Shown here in pieces: positions 36,083 to 45,140 of a stretch of DNA of 64,000 nt. The notes beneath the pieces are model-generated. The model ran no database searches, was not told where the DNA came from, and worked only from the letters and a program-made list of their open reading frames with translations. The position numbers and the translations under genes were made by a program. Source of the stretch: Methylobacter sp. (GTDB lineage: Bacteria > Pseudomonadota > Gammaproteobacteria > Methylococcales > Methylomonadaceae); the NCBI RefSeq assembly GCF_004322395.1, contig NZ_SCTW01000044.1:1-64000 (forward strand), written 5' to 3'. Numbering within the stretch: the first letter of the stretch is position 1; each line of letters starts with the position of its first letter.

Positions 36083-36733
36083 TTATTTGCGACGGAATCC
36101 TTTGGTATTGGAATAATTGTAACAATCATCTCCATTACATCCTGAATTAATGCTCGATACTGTAGGTGGTTTTTGCTCGAAATCGGGTGCCGGATTTCCC
36201 GTATTTTGCTGAAGACACTGGTTAATCAGTTCGCTTGGGCCGTTAATGCATTCATAGAATCTTGGCGTCAAATCAAGCTCCACAACTGTTTCAAAAGTAT
36301 CGTCACCAGCATAGATGTCGCTGCCGATGGCTGAAGTTCTTTTCACTCTTGCTCCACGTAGGTAAGCATTAAGATAAATCTGATAATTATCATGGCTGAC
36401 TTCCATATCCCCGACTGTGGTTTGGCCGCGCAATTGAATGCCATTAAGCTGCTCGGCCAAACTTCTGTAAGCATCCATTTTAGATGCTCTCATGGCCATT
36501 AGTTTAATTTGCGAGCGCGAATACCGATCGCTTTTTTCGACAGTGCCATAGCCTATGGCGCTTAAAGTTTTATACGGTAGGGACACAATCGGTGTGGGCG
36601 GCGCTTTTTGAGTCGAGCAAGCAGTCGTCAATAAGCTGATGACTAATCCCGCTATCGCCAGGGATGATAAGTATGCCCCAAGCCTGTTGGAAACAAGCGC
36701 AATAAATGCGGGCTTTAAGTGGTTAATTTTCAC
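36083..36733 (-). CDS. flgP: FlgP-like LPP20 lipoprotein
   Basis: 216 residues from GTG. A hydrophobic N-terminal segment ends in a lipobox LLTTAC (about Cys39). The LPP20 domain follows: GYGTVEKSDRYSRSQIKLMAMRASKMDAYRSLAEQLNGIQL and VELDLTPRFYECI. FlgP is an outer-membrane flagellar disk or H-ring-associated protein in Vibrio and Campylobacter. The Gln/Asn/Ser-rich C-terminal tail with cysteines (GCNGDDC) is unlike the core. First of flgP-flgT-fliW; AGGAG lies 6 bases before the GTG. Confidence 0.75.
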   Translation of the reverse strand: MKINHLKPAFIALVSNRLGAYLSSLAIAGLVISLLTTACSTQKAPPTPIVSLPYKTLSAIGYGTVEKSDRYSRSQIKLMAMRASKMDAYRSLAEQLNGIQLRGQTTVGDMEVSHDNYQIYLNAYLRGARVKRTSAIGSDIYAGDDTFETVVELDLTPRFYECINGPSELINQCLQQNTGNPAPDFEQKPPTVSSINSGCNGDDCYNYSNTKGFRRK

Positions 36734-36882
36734 GGTACTACTCCTGTGTCAGTTTGCCAATGTAGCGGCTGATAAGTTAATTACTTAAATTATTTAGCGC
36801 CTAATCCAGCATAGACGGCAAACTTCTTTTTGCGCTCGAGCCGCATTGCATCGCAAGCCTATTCTCCTGTATCCTGCACCGC

Positions 36883-37353
36883 ATGCAAATAAATCTGATT
36901 TCAGTAGGAAACCGTATGCCGGGCTGGGTGCGGCAGGGTTACGACGAATATGCCAAACGCCTGCCCCGTGAATGCGAATTGGTACTTAAGGAAATTGCGC
37001 CGGGCAAGCGAACCAAAAACAGCGATGTCGCAAGAATCATCAAAGAAGAAGGCGAGCGCATGATTGCAGCGATCCCTCAAGGCGCGCATATCGTAACCTT
37101 GGATATACCCGGTAAATCATGGACAACTCCAGAATTGGCGCAAGCGATGCGGCGTTGGTTGGAAAGCGGGCAGCATGTCTCATTATTAATCGGCGGGCCG
37201 GAAGGCCTGGCTGATTCTGTCAAACAGCTGGCGCGGGAGTCATGGAGTTTGTCGCCGCTTACGTTTCCCCATCCGTTGGTGCGTATCGTTGTTGCCGAAC
37301 AGCTCTATCGCGCCTGGAGCATTCTCCACAACCATCCCTATCATCGACAATGA
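36883..37353 (+). CDS. rlmH: 23S rRNA pseudouridine-1915 N3-methyltransferase
   Basis: SPOUT-class methyltransferase that modifies helix 69 of 23S rRNA. 156 residues, the usual length; motifs [16 protein letters not shown], the SAM-binding knot LLIGGPEGL, and the C-terminal [33 protein letters not shown]. Its stop overlaps the start of maf by 4 bases. Confidence 0.97.
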   Translation: MQINLISVGNRMPGWVRQGYDEYAKRLPRECELVLKEIAPGKRTKNSDVARIIKEEGERMIAAIPQGAHIVTLDIPGKSWTTPELAQAMRRWLESGQHVSLLIGGPEGLADSVKQLARESWSLSPLTFPHPLVRIVVAEQLYRAWSILHNHPYHRQ

Positions 37354-37925
37354 CTGTGCAGATTATTCTTGCCTCAGCTTCTCCTCGTCGAAAGGAACTG
37401 CTGGATCAGATTAAGGTCGTTTATAGAGTTCATCCGGTCGATCTTGATGAGACGCCTTTGCCCAATGAGGCGCCGTTGGAGTATGTGCAGCGGTTGGCAG
37501 CTGAGAAATCTGCGGCATGTATCGCGCAGTTGGGCGCCGACTTGCCGGTTCTGGCGGCAGATACTGCTGTGGTTTTGGACGACTTGATTATGGGAAAACC
37601 TAAAGATCGGGATGATGCGTTTACCATGTTAAGACAGTTGTCCGGTAAAATGCACCGGGTTTATAGTGCAATTTCGCTTAGAGGCAAGGAACATGGTCAG
37701 GCGGTAAGCATTACCGAAGTGACTTTCAGGCAGTTGACAGAGTGGGAAATAGAGGCCTATTGGCAAAGCGGCGAACCGGTCGACAAAGCAGGCAGTTATG
37801 CAATCCAAGGGTTAGGCGGGGTATTTGTAGCGTCGATTAATGGCAGTTTTTCCGGAGTGGTGGGTTTGCCGTTGTTTGAAACTTCGGAACTTTTATCCAG
37901 GCAAGGTATTGAGTTGTTCAAATGA
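37350..37925 (+). CDS. maf: Maf-family nucleoside triphosphate pyrophosphatase
   Basis: House-cleaning enzyme that hydrolyses non-canonical or dTTP/UTP-type nucleotides. 191 residues from ATG 37350 ([21 protein letters not shown]), which overlaps the rlmH stop; the longer frame lies inside rlmH and is rejected. Motifs: [21 protein letters not shown] and the loop [12 protein letters not shown]. rng follows with a 4-base overlap, forming the common rlmH-maf-rng block. Confidence 0.95.
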   Translation: MTVQIILASASPRRKELLDQIKVVYRVHPVDLDETPLPNEAPLEYVQRLAAEKSAACIAQLGADLPVLAADTAVVLDDLIMGKPKDRDDAFTMLRQLSGKMHRVYSAISLRGKEHGQAVSITEVTFRQLTEWEIEAYWQSGEPVDKAGSYAIQGLGGVFVASINGSFSGVVGLPLFETSELLSRQGIELFK

Positions 37926-39376
37926 GTGAAGAAATTTTAATTAACGTTACTCCGCCTGAGACGCGTGTTGCGGTTATTGAAAACGGCGTCTTGCAGGAAT
38001 TGATCATTGAAAGAACCCGACAACGGGGCTTAGTGGGCAACATCTATAAAGGCGAAGTATGTCGGGTTCTGCCCGGAATGCAGGCGGCTTTTGTCGATAT
38101 AGGCTTGCCCAGGGCGGCGTTTTTGCATCTTTCCGATTTGTGTGCCAAAGACTTGGAAAAAAAAGGCTCGGAAAATATCGAGCATTATCTGCATGAAGGC
38201 CAACATATTGTCGTACAGGTGGTCAAAGACCCTTTGGGCACCAAAGGCGCACGGTTAACGACGGAAATATCGATACCATCCCGGTTCCAGGTTTATATGC
38301 CTTATGCGCAAAATTCCGGCGTGTCCCAACGGATAGAATGCGAGACGGAACGAGTCCGGTTAAGGACGTGCCTCGACGCTTTCAGGCTGGAACATAAATG
38401 CGGCGGTTTTATTGCAAGAACAGCGGCGGAATGCGTGGATGAGACAGTATTGATTGCCGATATGACGTTTTTGCTGAAGCTATGGGAATCGATTGCCGCC
38501 AAAATTGCAGGAGCCAAGCCTAAGCAGTTTATCCATAAGGATTTGCCGCTGAGCATCAGGACGTTGAGAGACTTATACCGGGAAGGCATAGAAAGAGTCA
38601 GGGTGGATTCGAGGGAAACCTATCACCGCTTGGTTGAGTTTGCGGAGATTTTTGTGCCGGAAATCGTGCCGGTGATCGAGCATTATACCGGCGAGTGCCC
38701 TGTGTTCGACATTTACAGCGTAGAAGATGAAATTCAAAAAGCGCTAGATCGTAAAGTCAACTTGAAATCGGGCGGGCATCTGGTATTCGACCAAACTGAA
38801 TCGATGACCACCGTCGATGTGAATACCGGGGGCTATGTCGGCGGCCGCAACTTGGAAGAGACTATTTTTAAAACCAATCTCGAAGCGGCACAGACGATTT
38901 CGAGACAACTTAGACTCCGAAACCTCGGCGGTATTATCATTATCGATTTCATCGATATGCAAAGTCCGGATCATAAAAAGCAAGTGTTGCAGGCCTTTGA
39001 GCGGCATTTGGAAAAAGACCATGCAAAAACCAATATTACCGAAGTATCGGTGCTGGGTCTGGTCGAAATGACCCGCAAAAGAACTAGGGAGAGTCTGGAA
39101 CATATACTTTGCGAGCCTTGCAGCGCCTGCGGCGGCCGGGGCGTTTTAAAGACCGCAGAATCGATGTGCCTGGAAATATTCCGGGAGATTATTCGCGAAG
39201 TCAGGCAGTACAAAGTTCAAAAGATTTTGGTTTTGGCATCCAACGAAGTTGTGGAAATGCTGCTTGATGAAGAAGCGGATATGCTGGCTGAATTGGAAGT
39301 TTTTTTGAGTGTACGCATCAAATTTAGAGCTGAGGCTGAATATAATCAGGAGCAGTATGATGTGGTGCTGCTTTGA
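37922..39376 (+). CDS. rng: Ribonuclease G
   Basis: Endonuclease for 16S rRNA 5' maturation and mRNA decay. 484 residues, RNase G size (no RNase E scaffold tail). The S1 domain (about 38-125) starts GNIYKGEVCRVLPGMQAAFVDIG; the DNase-I-like catalytic domain has VDVNTGGYVGGRNLEETIFKTN and IIIIDFIDMQ with the metal-binding Asp; the Zn-link CEPCSACGGRG is near 398-408. Overlaps maf and precedes yhdP, the order seen in enterobacteria. Confidence 0.96.
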   Translation: MSEEILINVTPPETRVAVIENGVLQELIIERTRQRGLVGNIYKGEVCRVLPGMQAAFVDIGLPRAAFLHLSDLCAKDLEKKGSENIEHYLHEGQHIVVQVVKDPLGTKGARLTTEISIPSRFQVYMPYAQNSGVSQRIECETERVRLRTCLDAFRLEHKCGGFIARTAAECVDETVLIADMTFLLKLWESIAAKIAGAKPKQFIHKDLPLSIRTLRDLYREGIERVRVDSRETYHRLVEFAEIFVPEIVPVIEHYTGECPVFDIYSVEDEIQKALDRKVNLKSGGHLVFDQTESMTTVDVNTGGYVGGRNLEETIFKTNLEAAQTISRQLRLRNLGGIIIIDFIDMQSPDHKKQVLQAFERHLEKDHAKTNITEVSVLGLVEMTRKRTRESLEHILCEPCSACGGRGVLKTAESMCLEIFREIIREVRQYKVQKILVLASNEVVEMLLDEEADMLAELEVFLSVRIKFRAEAEYNQEQYDVVLL

Positions 39377-39588
39377 GACGAAAGGCGAAGGACTAAGGGC
39401 GAAAGGTGCAAGACTTTTAGCACAGAGCAAACGCCTTCAATGCTATTCCTAATCCCGCGGTTTTGTCCCCATGGTTTTATTCTTATGGGAAAGATAAAAT
39501 GTAGTTACAATTTTTAGCCCTTAGCCCTTAGCCCTTAGCCCTTAGTCATGAATCTTTTGCCTTTAGCCCTTCGTCTTTAATCTTTCTT
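39377..39588. repeat. Purine/pyrimidine inverted repeats between rng and yhdP
   Basis: A purine-rich arm right after the rng stop (GACGAAAGGCGAAGGACTAA and AAGGGCGAAAGGTGCAAG) is complementary to a pyrimidine-rich arm before yhdP (CCTTTAGCCCTTCGTC). The latter includes four tandem copies of TTAGCCC near 39517-39545. Similar arrangements occur at 45073-45126 and 59221-59290. Confidence 0.7.
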
Positions 39589-39589
39589 A

Positions 39590-42500
39590 GTGATCCATCA
39601 TATTAAGCGTGCAACGCGACATCTCATCTTCTGGTCATTAATTTCGGTAGCTGTCGGCTTGACCGGTGTACGGCTGTTATTATCAGGGATTGAACATTAT
39701 AAGGTTGATTTGGCGACCCACATCGGCGAATTGGTTGGCACGCCGGTAACCATAGGCCGCTTGGGTGCGAAAATGCGCGGCTTTAATCCTCAGCTGGTAT
39801 TAAAGGATATCGCCATTTCATCCCAAGCTGTCCCTGCCTGTCCCCCTTTGGGCGCTATGCATACAAACCCGCCCGCAGCGGATTTGTTATCCGCTTCTGT
39901 CTGCAATAACAAACCCGCTATCGAGTTTAACGAAATACGTCTGGGTATTAATGTGCTGGATATGCTGGTTAAACGGGATTTACTGTCATCGTCCTGGGTG
40001 ACCTTAGTGGGCGCCAAGCTCGCCATTAAACGGCAGCAGGATGGGAGTATTGTTATTGTTGGCTTAAAATCCAGCGATGGGCAGCCGCAATGGCTGTTGC
40101 AGGGAGGAAAATACGAAGTCCTGCAAAGCGAAATTAGCTGGCAGGATGAAACAAACCATAGCAGACCACTGTTGTTTAATGGAGTAGATCTAGCTATTCG
40201 CAATGATGGCGAGCGCCACAGGCTTAATATGCTGATCAAGTTGCCGAAAAAAGTCGGCGATACGCTAAGGGTGTCGGCAGATTTTGAAGGCAATGTTTTT
40301 GAGCCAGCGACCACTCAAGGGAGCATTTATATAGAAGGAAAAGCCGTTTTATTGTCTGAGTTGGCTGCCGGTTTTAGCTCCGTTCAGCCAGCGGTTTGTC
40401 TTAATTGCCGATGGCTGAGCGAAGCTGAAGCCGGGCGGCGGATAAATATCAATTCCGGCGCCGGCGATTTCAAAATCTGGGGCGATTGGAAGCAATCGCA
40501 ATTGGTATCTATGGATGTAGCGGCTCATATTAAAAAGCTGGCGCTGGTTCGGCAGGATAAGCAGGAGTTTTTCGTCAACGACCTGAATACCCGGCTTCGA
40601 TTGAGGGCGAATGATGTTGCCAACGATGCAGGCAAGCAGTGGCAATTCGATGTCAGCAACTTTTCCCTGGAAACCTTAGCTGGTCCGGAGCGTCTCGTTA
40701 AAAAATGGCCGGACGCCGTGTTTAGCGTTGCGGGTCAGCGCATGAATGATAATTCTTTATCTGAGGCGGCGCTGTTTGTCGAACAGCTTGATTTGCAGGA
40801 AGTGTCAGAATTGGCGCAGTTCTTCGTCCCGTTGCCTGATGAGCAGGACAAAATACTGGCGAAAGCCCAGTTAAAAGGAGCGTTGGAGAATCTTTCTTTG
40901 TTTGCCGATATCGATGCAAAAGCGATTGCAATTAACGGCAGGTTTACCAATATCAGTGTTGCTCCATTGTTGTCGGTTCCCGGTATAGAGAACTTGACCG
41001 GCCACATAAAGGGCAGTGAAAAGCAGGGTGCTATTACTTTTGCGACTAAAGACGCTGTGCTGGTTGCGCCGGACCTGTTCCGGGAATCCTTGCCGGTCCG
41101 CAGTCTTCAAGGTACGCTTGATTGGCTGCAAGCGAATGATCATTGGTCTGTATCGAGCCAGGCGATTGAATTGGATTCATTGAGCTTCCAAAGCAAAAGC
41201 CAGTTTCGTATCGATATTCCCGAAACGGACAAACCGATTTTTATGGATCTACAGAGTGTATTTGCCGGTGAGGACGCAAGCGAAGTCAAACATTATTTAC
41301 CGGTCGGCATTATGGACGAGGAAGTCGTCGCTTGGCTGGATCGCGCATTTGTTAGCGGACGCATGACCAACGGCGGCTTGTTGATTTACGGTAATCTGAA
41401 CGATTTTCCGTTTAACACAGCACCAGGTATTTTCGAGGCTGTATTTAATGGAGAGCAGTTCGATTTGTCATTCGATCCGGAATGGCCTCATATAACCGGC
41501 ATGAATGCCGAGGTCATGTTTTCGCAGGAAGGTCTCAAGGTTAATATTCTGCAAGGGCAATCCGGTATCGCCAGGGATGGTGTGTATGCCGCAAGTCCGC
41601 CGGGAGCGGGCGCGGCGATCGCCAGAGATAGTGCGCATGCTGCAAGCCAGTCGGGAGCTGGCGCGGCGAACGTGATCATTAAACAAGCCGAAGTTACTAT
41701 TCCAAATTTGAATGAAAGCAAACACGTACTGATTCAGGGCGATGCTGAAGGCGAAATCGATCAGGTTTTGGCGTATATGCAGCAGACGCCGCTAAGTTCA
41801 CCGGTGGATTCGTTGCTGGAGTCTATTACCCCGCAAGGAAATACTCAAGTAACACTGGATCTTAAAATTCCTCTGGTTGACGGAGCGCCAACCAAGGTCG
41901 ATGGAACGGCGCAGTTGAAAGACGCCAGACTGAACGTGAAATCGCTGGACTTGCCGGTCAGCAAGATTAACGGCAAACTCAAGTTCAATGAGCTGGGGGT
42001 TTATAGCGATACGATTCACGCTATGGCCTTGGGGCATCGTATAGAAATCAACATTGAAAGTTCGGATAGCCAAACCACAGTCAACGTGGAGGGAAATGTT
42101 GGAGTTGAGGATTTACAGAAACAATTCGACATGCCGTGGTGGAAAATCGCCCAAGGGTCGGCAGATTATCGGTTAAAGCTGGAGTTGCCGTATGGGGATG
42201 TTGCCCCTGAATTGGTGGTGGACTCGACGCTGTCCGGAGTATCGTTGGATTTACCCGAATCACTGGCCAAAACCCGGGAACAAAGTTTGCCTTTATTATT
42301 GAAGTTTAGCCTGGGCGATAAAGTGTTATTGCCGGTGCTGTTAAATTACGACAATAAACTGAAAGCGGCGATTCAGTTGGATACCGAAAAAAGATCCCTA
42401 TATTCAGGGCATGTTGTGGTGGGTAACGGTGAAGCTGCCCAGATCCAGGATGCAGGATTAAAGTTGGAGATCAACCGCGACCGCTTGGCTTTGCAAGACT

Positions 42501-43663
42501 GGTTAGGCTTGGCAACGGCTCAAGGCGCAGGCGATGGTGTTAAGGAACTAAAGATTCATAGCGCTCATGCTTTATGGAAGAAAACCGATATAGGTGGTTT
42601 CGATTTATCCCTAAAGCACGATGGCAACTATTGGACTGGGACATTAGCCAGTCCTCTCGCAAAGGGAAGCGTTCAGATACCTGCCGATTTTAAAAGCACT
42701 GACAGGATCAGTCTGGATATGGAATTATTGGATATTTCGGCGCTAAAGCAAGCGGCGCCGAAAGATACTTCGGCTCCGCAGATATTGTCGCCGGAGTTTA
42801 TGCCTTTATTGACGCTCACCAGTCAAAAAACGCTGTGGCAGTCGGTTGATCTAGGCCGGTTGTCCTTGAAAACCGAGCGCATACCGGGCGGCATGAATCT
42901 TGATCAGGTAGAGCTGATCGGAGAAAATCAAAAATTGGCCTTGTCGGGCGACTGGCGAGTAAGCGGCGAAAAAACGATAACGCATACCCAAGGCCATATA
43001 GAAGTCCCTCGTTTTGGACAATTGTTGACACAACTGGGCATTACCAAGGATATGACAGAAACCGATGCGGCCATTGATTTCATCGTCAATTGGAATGCGG
43101 CGCCGTATCAATTTTCACTGGAGGATTTGAACGGTCAAGTGGACGTTAAACTTAAAAACGGGCGCATCTTAAGTATAGAACCCGGATTCGGCCGGATACT
43201 GGGCATGCTGGCGCTGGCTCAGTGGATAAAGCGGGCGCAGCTCGACTTTAGCGATGTTTACCAGGAAGGTCTGACCTTTAACGGCATTAAAGGGCACTTT
43301 AACTTAGCGGACGGAATTGCATCGACTCATGACTTGGTCGTCGATGCCGTTCCGGCAAAAATCGCTATTAGCGGGGATACCGATCTTGTTAATCAATCTG
43401 TTGACCACATTGTCGATGTCACGCCTAAAAGTGCCGATGCCGTGCCTATTGCTGGTACAATTATGGGTAAGGTAGCGGCTTTGGTTGGACGGTCTTTAAC
43501 CGGCAAGGATCAGGAAGGGTTTTTCTTCGGTTCCCAGTATCTGGTAAAAGGCGCGTGGGGAAATGCAGAAATCATACCGATGCATAAAAATGACGGATTG
43601 TTGCAGAAAACCTGGAATGGTATTACCGACTTTCCATGGTTGCAGCAGCAAGAAGAACAATAA
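39590..43663 (+). CDS. yhdP: YhdP-family AsmA-like envelope protein with two in-frame repeats
   Basis: Very long bridge-like protein thought to carry phospholipids between inner and outer membranes. 1357 residues from GTG, with one N-terminal membrane helix (about 12-31, LIFWSLISVAVGLTGVRLLL), then periplasmic beta-strand repeats, and a C-terminal AsmA-like region (LSIEPGFGRILGMLALAQ ... FNGIKGHFNLADG ... AGTIMGKVAALVGRSLTGKD). Two 17-residue repeats (residues 660-676 and 677-693) are encoded by palindromic units also found in minC. A second insertion-like stretch lies near residues 85-112. Neighbours rng and nit match the enterobacterial order. Confidence 0.92.
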   Translation: MIHHIKRATRHLIFWSLISVAVGLTGVRLLLSGIEHYKVDLATHIGELVGTPVTIGRLGAKMRGFNPQLVLKDIAISSQAVPACPPLGAMHTNPPAADLLSASVCNNKPAIEFNEIRLGINVLDMLVKRDLLSSSWVTLVGAKLAIKRQQDGSIVIVGLKSSDGQPQWLLQGGKYEVLQSEISWQDETNHSRPLLFNGVDLAIRNDGERHRLNMLIKLPKKVGDTLRVSADFEGNVFEPATTQGSIYIEGKAVLLSELAAGFSSVQPAVCLNCRWLSEAEAGRRININSGAGDFKIWGDWKQSQLVSMDVAAHIKKLALVRQDKQEFFVNDLNTRLRLRANDVANDAGKQWQFDVSNFSLETLAGPERLVKKWPDAVFSVAGQRMNDNSLSEAALFVEQLDLQEVSELAQFFVPLPDEQDKILAKAQLKGALENLSLFADIDAKAIAINGRFTNISVAPLLSVPGIENLTGHIKGSEKQGAITFATKDAVLVAPDLFRESLPVRSLQGTLDWLQANDHWSVSSQAIELDSLSFQSKSQFRIDIPETDKPIFMDLQSVFAGEDASEVKHYLPVGIMDEEVVAWLDRAFVSGRMTNGGLLIYGNLNDFPFNTAPGIFEAVFNGEQFDLSFDPEWPHITGMNAEVMFSQEGLKVNILQGQSGIARDGVYAASPPGAGAAIARDSAHAASQSGAGAANVIIKQAEVTIPNLNESKHVLIQGDAEGEIDQVLAYMQQTPLSSPVDSLLESITPQGNTQVTLDLKIPLVDGAPTKVDGTAQLKDARLNVKSLDLPVSKINGKLKFNELGVYSDTIHAMALGHRIEINIESSDSQTTVNVEGNVGVEDLQKQFDMPWWKIAQGSADYRLKLELPYGDVAPELVVDSTLSGVSLDLPESLAKTREQSLPLLLKFSLGDKVLLPVLLNYDNKLKAAIQLDTEKRSLYSGHVVVGNGEAAQIQDAGLKLEINRDRLALQDWLGLATAQGAGDGVKELKIHSAHALWKKTDIGGFDLSLKHDGNYWTGTLASPLAKGSVQIPADFKSTDRISLDMELLDISALKQAAPKDTSAPQILSPEFMPLLTLTSQKTLWQSVDLGRLSLKTERIPGGMNLDQVELIGENQKLALSGDWRVSGEKTITHTQGHIEVPRFGQLLTQLGITKDMTETDAAIDFIVNWNAAPYQFSLEDLNGQVDVKLKNGRILSIEPGFGRILGMLALAQWIKRAQLDFSDVYQEGLTFNGIKGHFNLADGIASTHDLVVDAVPAKIAISGDTDLVNQSVDHIVDVTPKSADAVPIAGTIMGKVAALVGRSLTGKDQEGFFFGSQYLVKGAWGNAEIIPMHKNDGLLQKTWNGITDFPWLQQQEEQ
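41567..41668 (+). repeat. Two tandem copies of a 51-bp in-frame palindromic repeat in yhdP
   Basis: Copy 1 is 41567-41617 and copy 2 is 41618-41668. They encode IARDGVYAASPPGAGAA and IARDSAHAASQSGAGAA. Each holds a hairpin of the form GC(C/T)GC ... stem, loop CGGGA, stem ... GCGGC; the stems differ between copies by paired changes. A third copy is in minC at 61999-62049. Confidence 0.9.
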
Positions 43664-43675
43664 TGAGAGATAACT

Positions 43676-44491
43676 ATGAATAGATGTGCAGCCATACAGA
43701 TGGCATCAGGTCCTAATGTCAGCGCCAATTTGCTGGAAGCCGAAAAGCTGATAGCAGAAGCGGTTAAAGCGGGTGCAAAACTGGTGGCTTTGCCGGAAAA
43801 TTTTGCGTTAATGGGCGATCATGAACTGGACAAAATCAAAGCAAAAGAAGTCGACGGATCAGGTCCTATCCAGAGTTTTTTGTCATCGGTCGCTAAAAAG
43901 TATGCGGTTTGGGTAGTTGGAGGCACCATTCCGATTGCCGGTAACGATAGCAATAAAGTGCGGGCGGCTTGCTTGGTTTACAATGACCAAGGCGAGCGGG
44001 TGGCGCGTTATGATAAAGTGCATTTGTTCGATGTCAGTGTTCCTGGCAGCAATGATGTTTACCGCGAATCCGACTCTATCGAGCCGGGTACTGATCCGCT
44101 GGTGATTGACACTCCTTTTGGCCGGCTGGGCGTCGCGGTTTGTTATGATCTGCGTTTTCCAGAGTTTTTCCGCAAGATGGGCATGGAAATTCTGGTTATC
44201 CCGTCTGCATTTACCGCAGAAACAGGAGCTGCGCATTGGGAATTACTGTTGCGGGCGCGTGCCGTGGAGAACCTGTGTTATGTAATTGCGCCGAATCAGG
44301 GTGGTTTTCATCTTAACGGGCGAAAAACGTTCGGACATAGCATGGTTATCGATCCATGGGGTGTGGTGTTGGATTGCTATAAAACCGGCGGCGGCTTTGT
44401 TTCTGCGGAAATAGATCTGGAGCGTTTGGAAAAAGTGCGAGGCGCATTTCCGGCTTTGAGCCATCGTCGTTTTTTTGTGAATAATGAGTAA
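43676..44491 (+). CDS. Nit-type carbon-nitrogen hydrolase (deaminated-glutathione amidase-like)
   Basis: 271 residues of the nitrilase superfamily. The catalytic triad is visible: Glu41 (LPENFALMG), Lys114 (RYDKVHLFDV) and Cys156 (AVCYDLRFPE). The sequence matches the Nit1/YbeM group, which repairs deaminated glutathione, better than general omega-amidases (presence of NEWGH-like region ETGAAHWELLLRARAVENLCYV). It lies between yhdP and bamC. A symbol such as nit1 or ybeM could be used, but the exact substrate is not certain. Confidence 0.9.
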   Translation: MNRCAAIQMASGPNVSANLLEAEKLIAEAVKAGAKLVALPENFALMGDHELDKIKAKEVDGSGPIQSFLSSVAKKYAVWVVGGTIPIAGNDSNKVRAACLVYNDQGERVARYDKVHLFDVSVPGSNDVYRESDSIEPGTDPLVIDTPFGRLGVAVCYDLRFPEFFRKMGMEILVIPSAFTAETGAAHWELLLRARAVENLCYVIAPNQGGFHLNGRKTFGHSMVIDPWGVVLDCYKTGGGFVSAEIDLERLEKVRGAFPALSHRRFFVNNE

Positions 44492-44493
44492 TT

Positions 44494-45072
44494 ATGAGTG
44501 TAATAGTTAAAAGTTTATTGCTAATCGGTTTTCTGGTTTCTTGCGGAACCACCGAAGAAAGTCGCTATCGCGACACTGAAGCCCTTGAACGTCCGCCAAC
44601 AGTAATCAGCAGCACGGCCAAGGAACAGCGCACTGTCGACGACAGCTCAATTCCGAAGAAAAAAGACATCACTGGCTTAGGCTCGGATGTTTACCAAAAT
44701 ACGCCAACGCAACTGACAATCAAGCAGCCTTTTGGCGAGGCATGGAACACTTTAGGCCGGGCATTGAAGCAAAGCGGCATCAAAATAACCGATCATGAGC
44801 GAGATAAAGGCCAGTATTACGTTACTCAGGATACAGCAGATAGAACCAGTTTTTTTGCAAAAGCGACTGCTTTTTTAAGCGATGATCCGACTATTTATCT
44901 GCTAACCGTCAAGGATGACGGAGAAGAAACAACGGTAACTGCGACCATGGCCAATGCGACTGAACAAAGTAGTGCAGCTAAAGATGACATGCCGCAACCT
45001 TCTGCCGAAGGCGCGGAAGATCTGTTACAAGTATTGTTTAAGACGCTACGTGACAAGCTGGAAGAAGAATGA
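44494..45072 (+). CDS. bamC: BamC-like outer-membrane lipoprotein
   Basis: 192 residues. The signal ends in the lipobox LVSC with Cys17. The early segment SRYRDTEALERPPTV resembles the BamC unstructured N-terminus that binds BamD, and LTIKQPFGEAWNTLGRALKQSGIKITDHERDKGQYYVT is the first helix-grip domain. The protein lacks the second helix-grip domain of the E. coli form, so it is shorter. Part of the beta-barrel assembly machinery by homology. The region between rng-yhdP-nit and tldD is its place here, not next to dapA. Confidence 0.8.
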   Translation: MSVIVKSLLLIGFLVSCGTTEESRYRDTEALERPPTVISSTAKEQRTVDDSSIPKKKDITGLGSDVYQNTPTQLTIKQPFGEAWNTLGRALKQSGIKITDHERDKGQYYVTQDTADRTSFFAKATAFLSDDPTIYLLTVKDDGEETTVTATMANATEQSSAAKDDMPQPSAEGAEDLLQVLFKTLRDKLEEE

Positions 45073-45126
45073 CGAAGGCAAAGGTGCAAATTGTTTCGCA
45101 CCTTTAGCCTTGCACTTAAATCTTTT
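45073..45126. repeat. Inverted repeat between bamC and tldD
   Basis: AAAGGTGC (45080-45087) pairs with GCACCTTT (45098-45105) around a 10-base loop, extended by GGC and GCC with a one-base bulge. It starts just after the bamC stop and belongs to the same purine/pyrimidine style as 39377-39588 and 59221-59290. Confidence 0.7.
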
Positions 45127-45140
45127 ATTATGATTCGTCG

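Noticed and set aside
37242-37349. Longer N-terminus for Maf
   Set aside because: Lies in rlmH in another frame; ATG 37350 gives the family start and a 4-base overlap.
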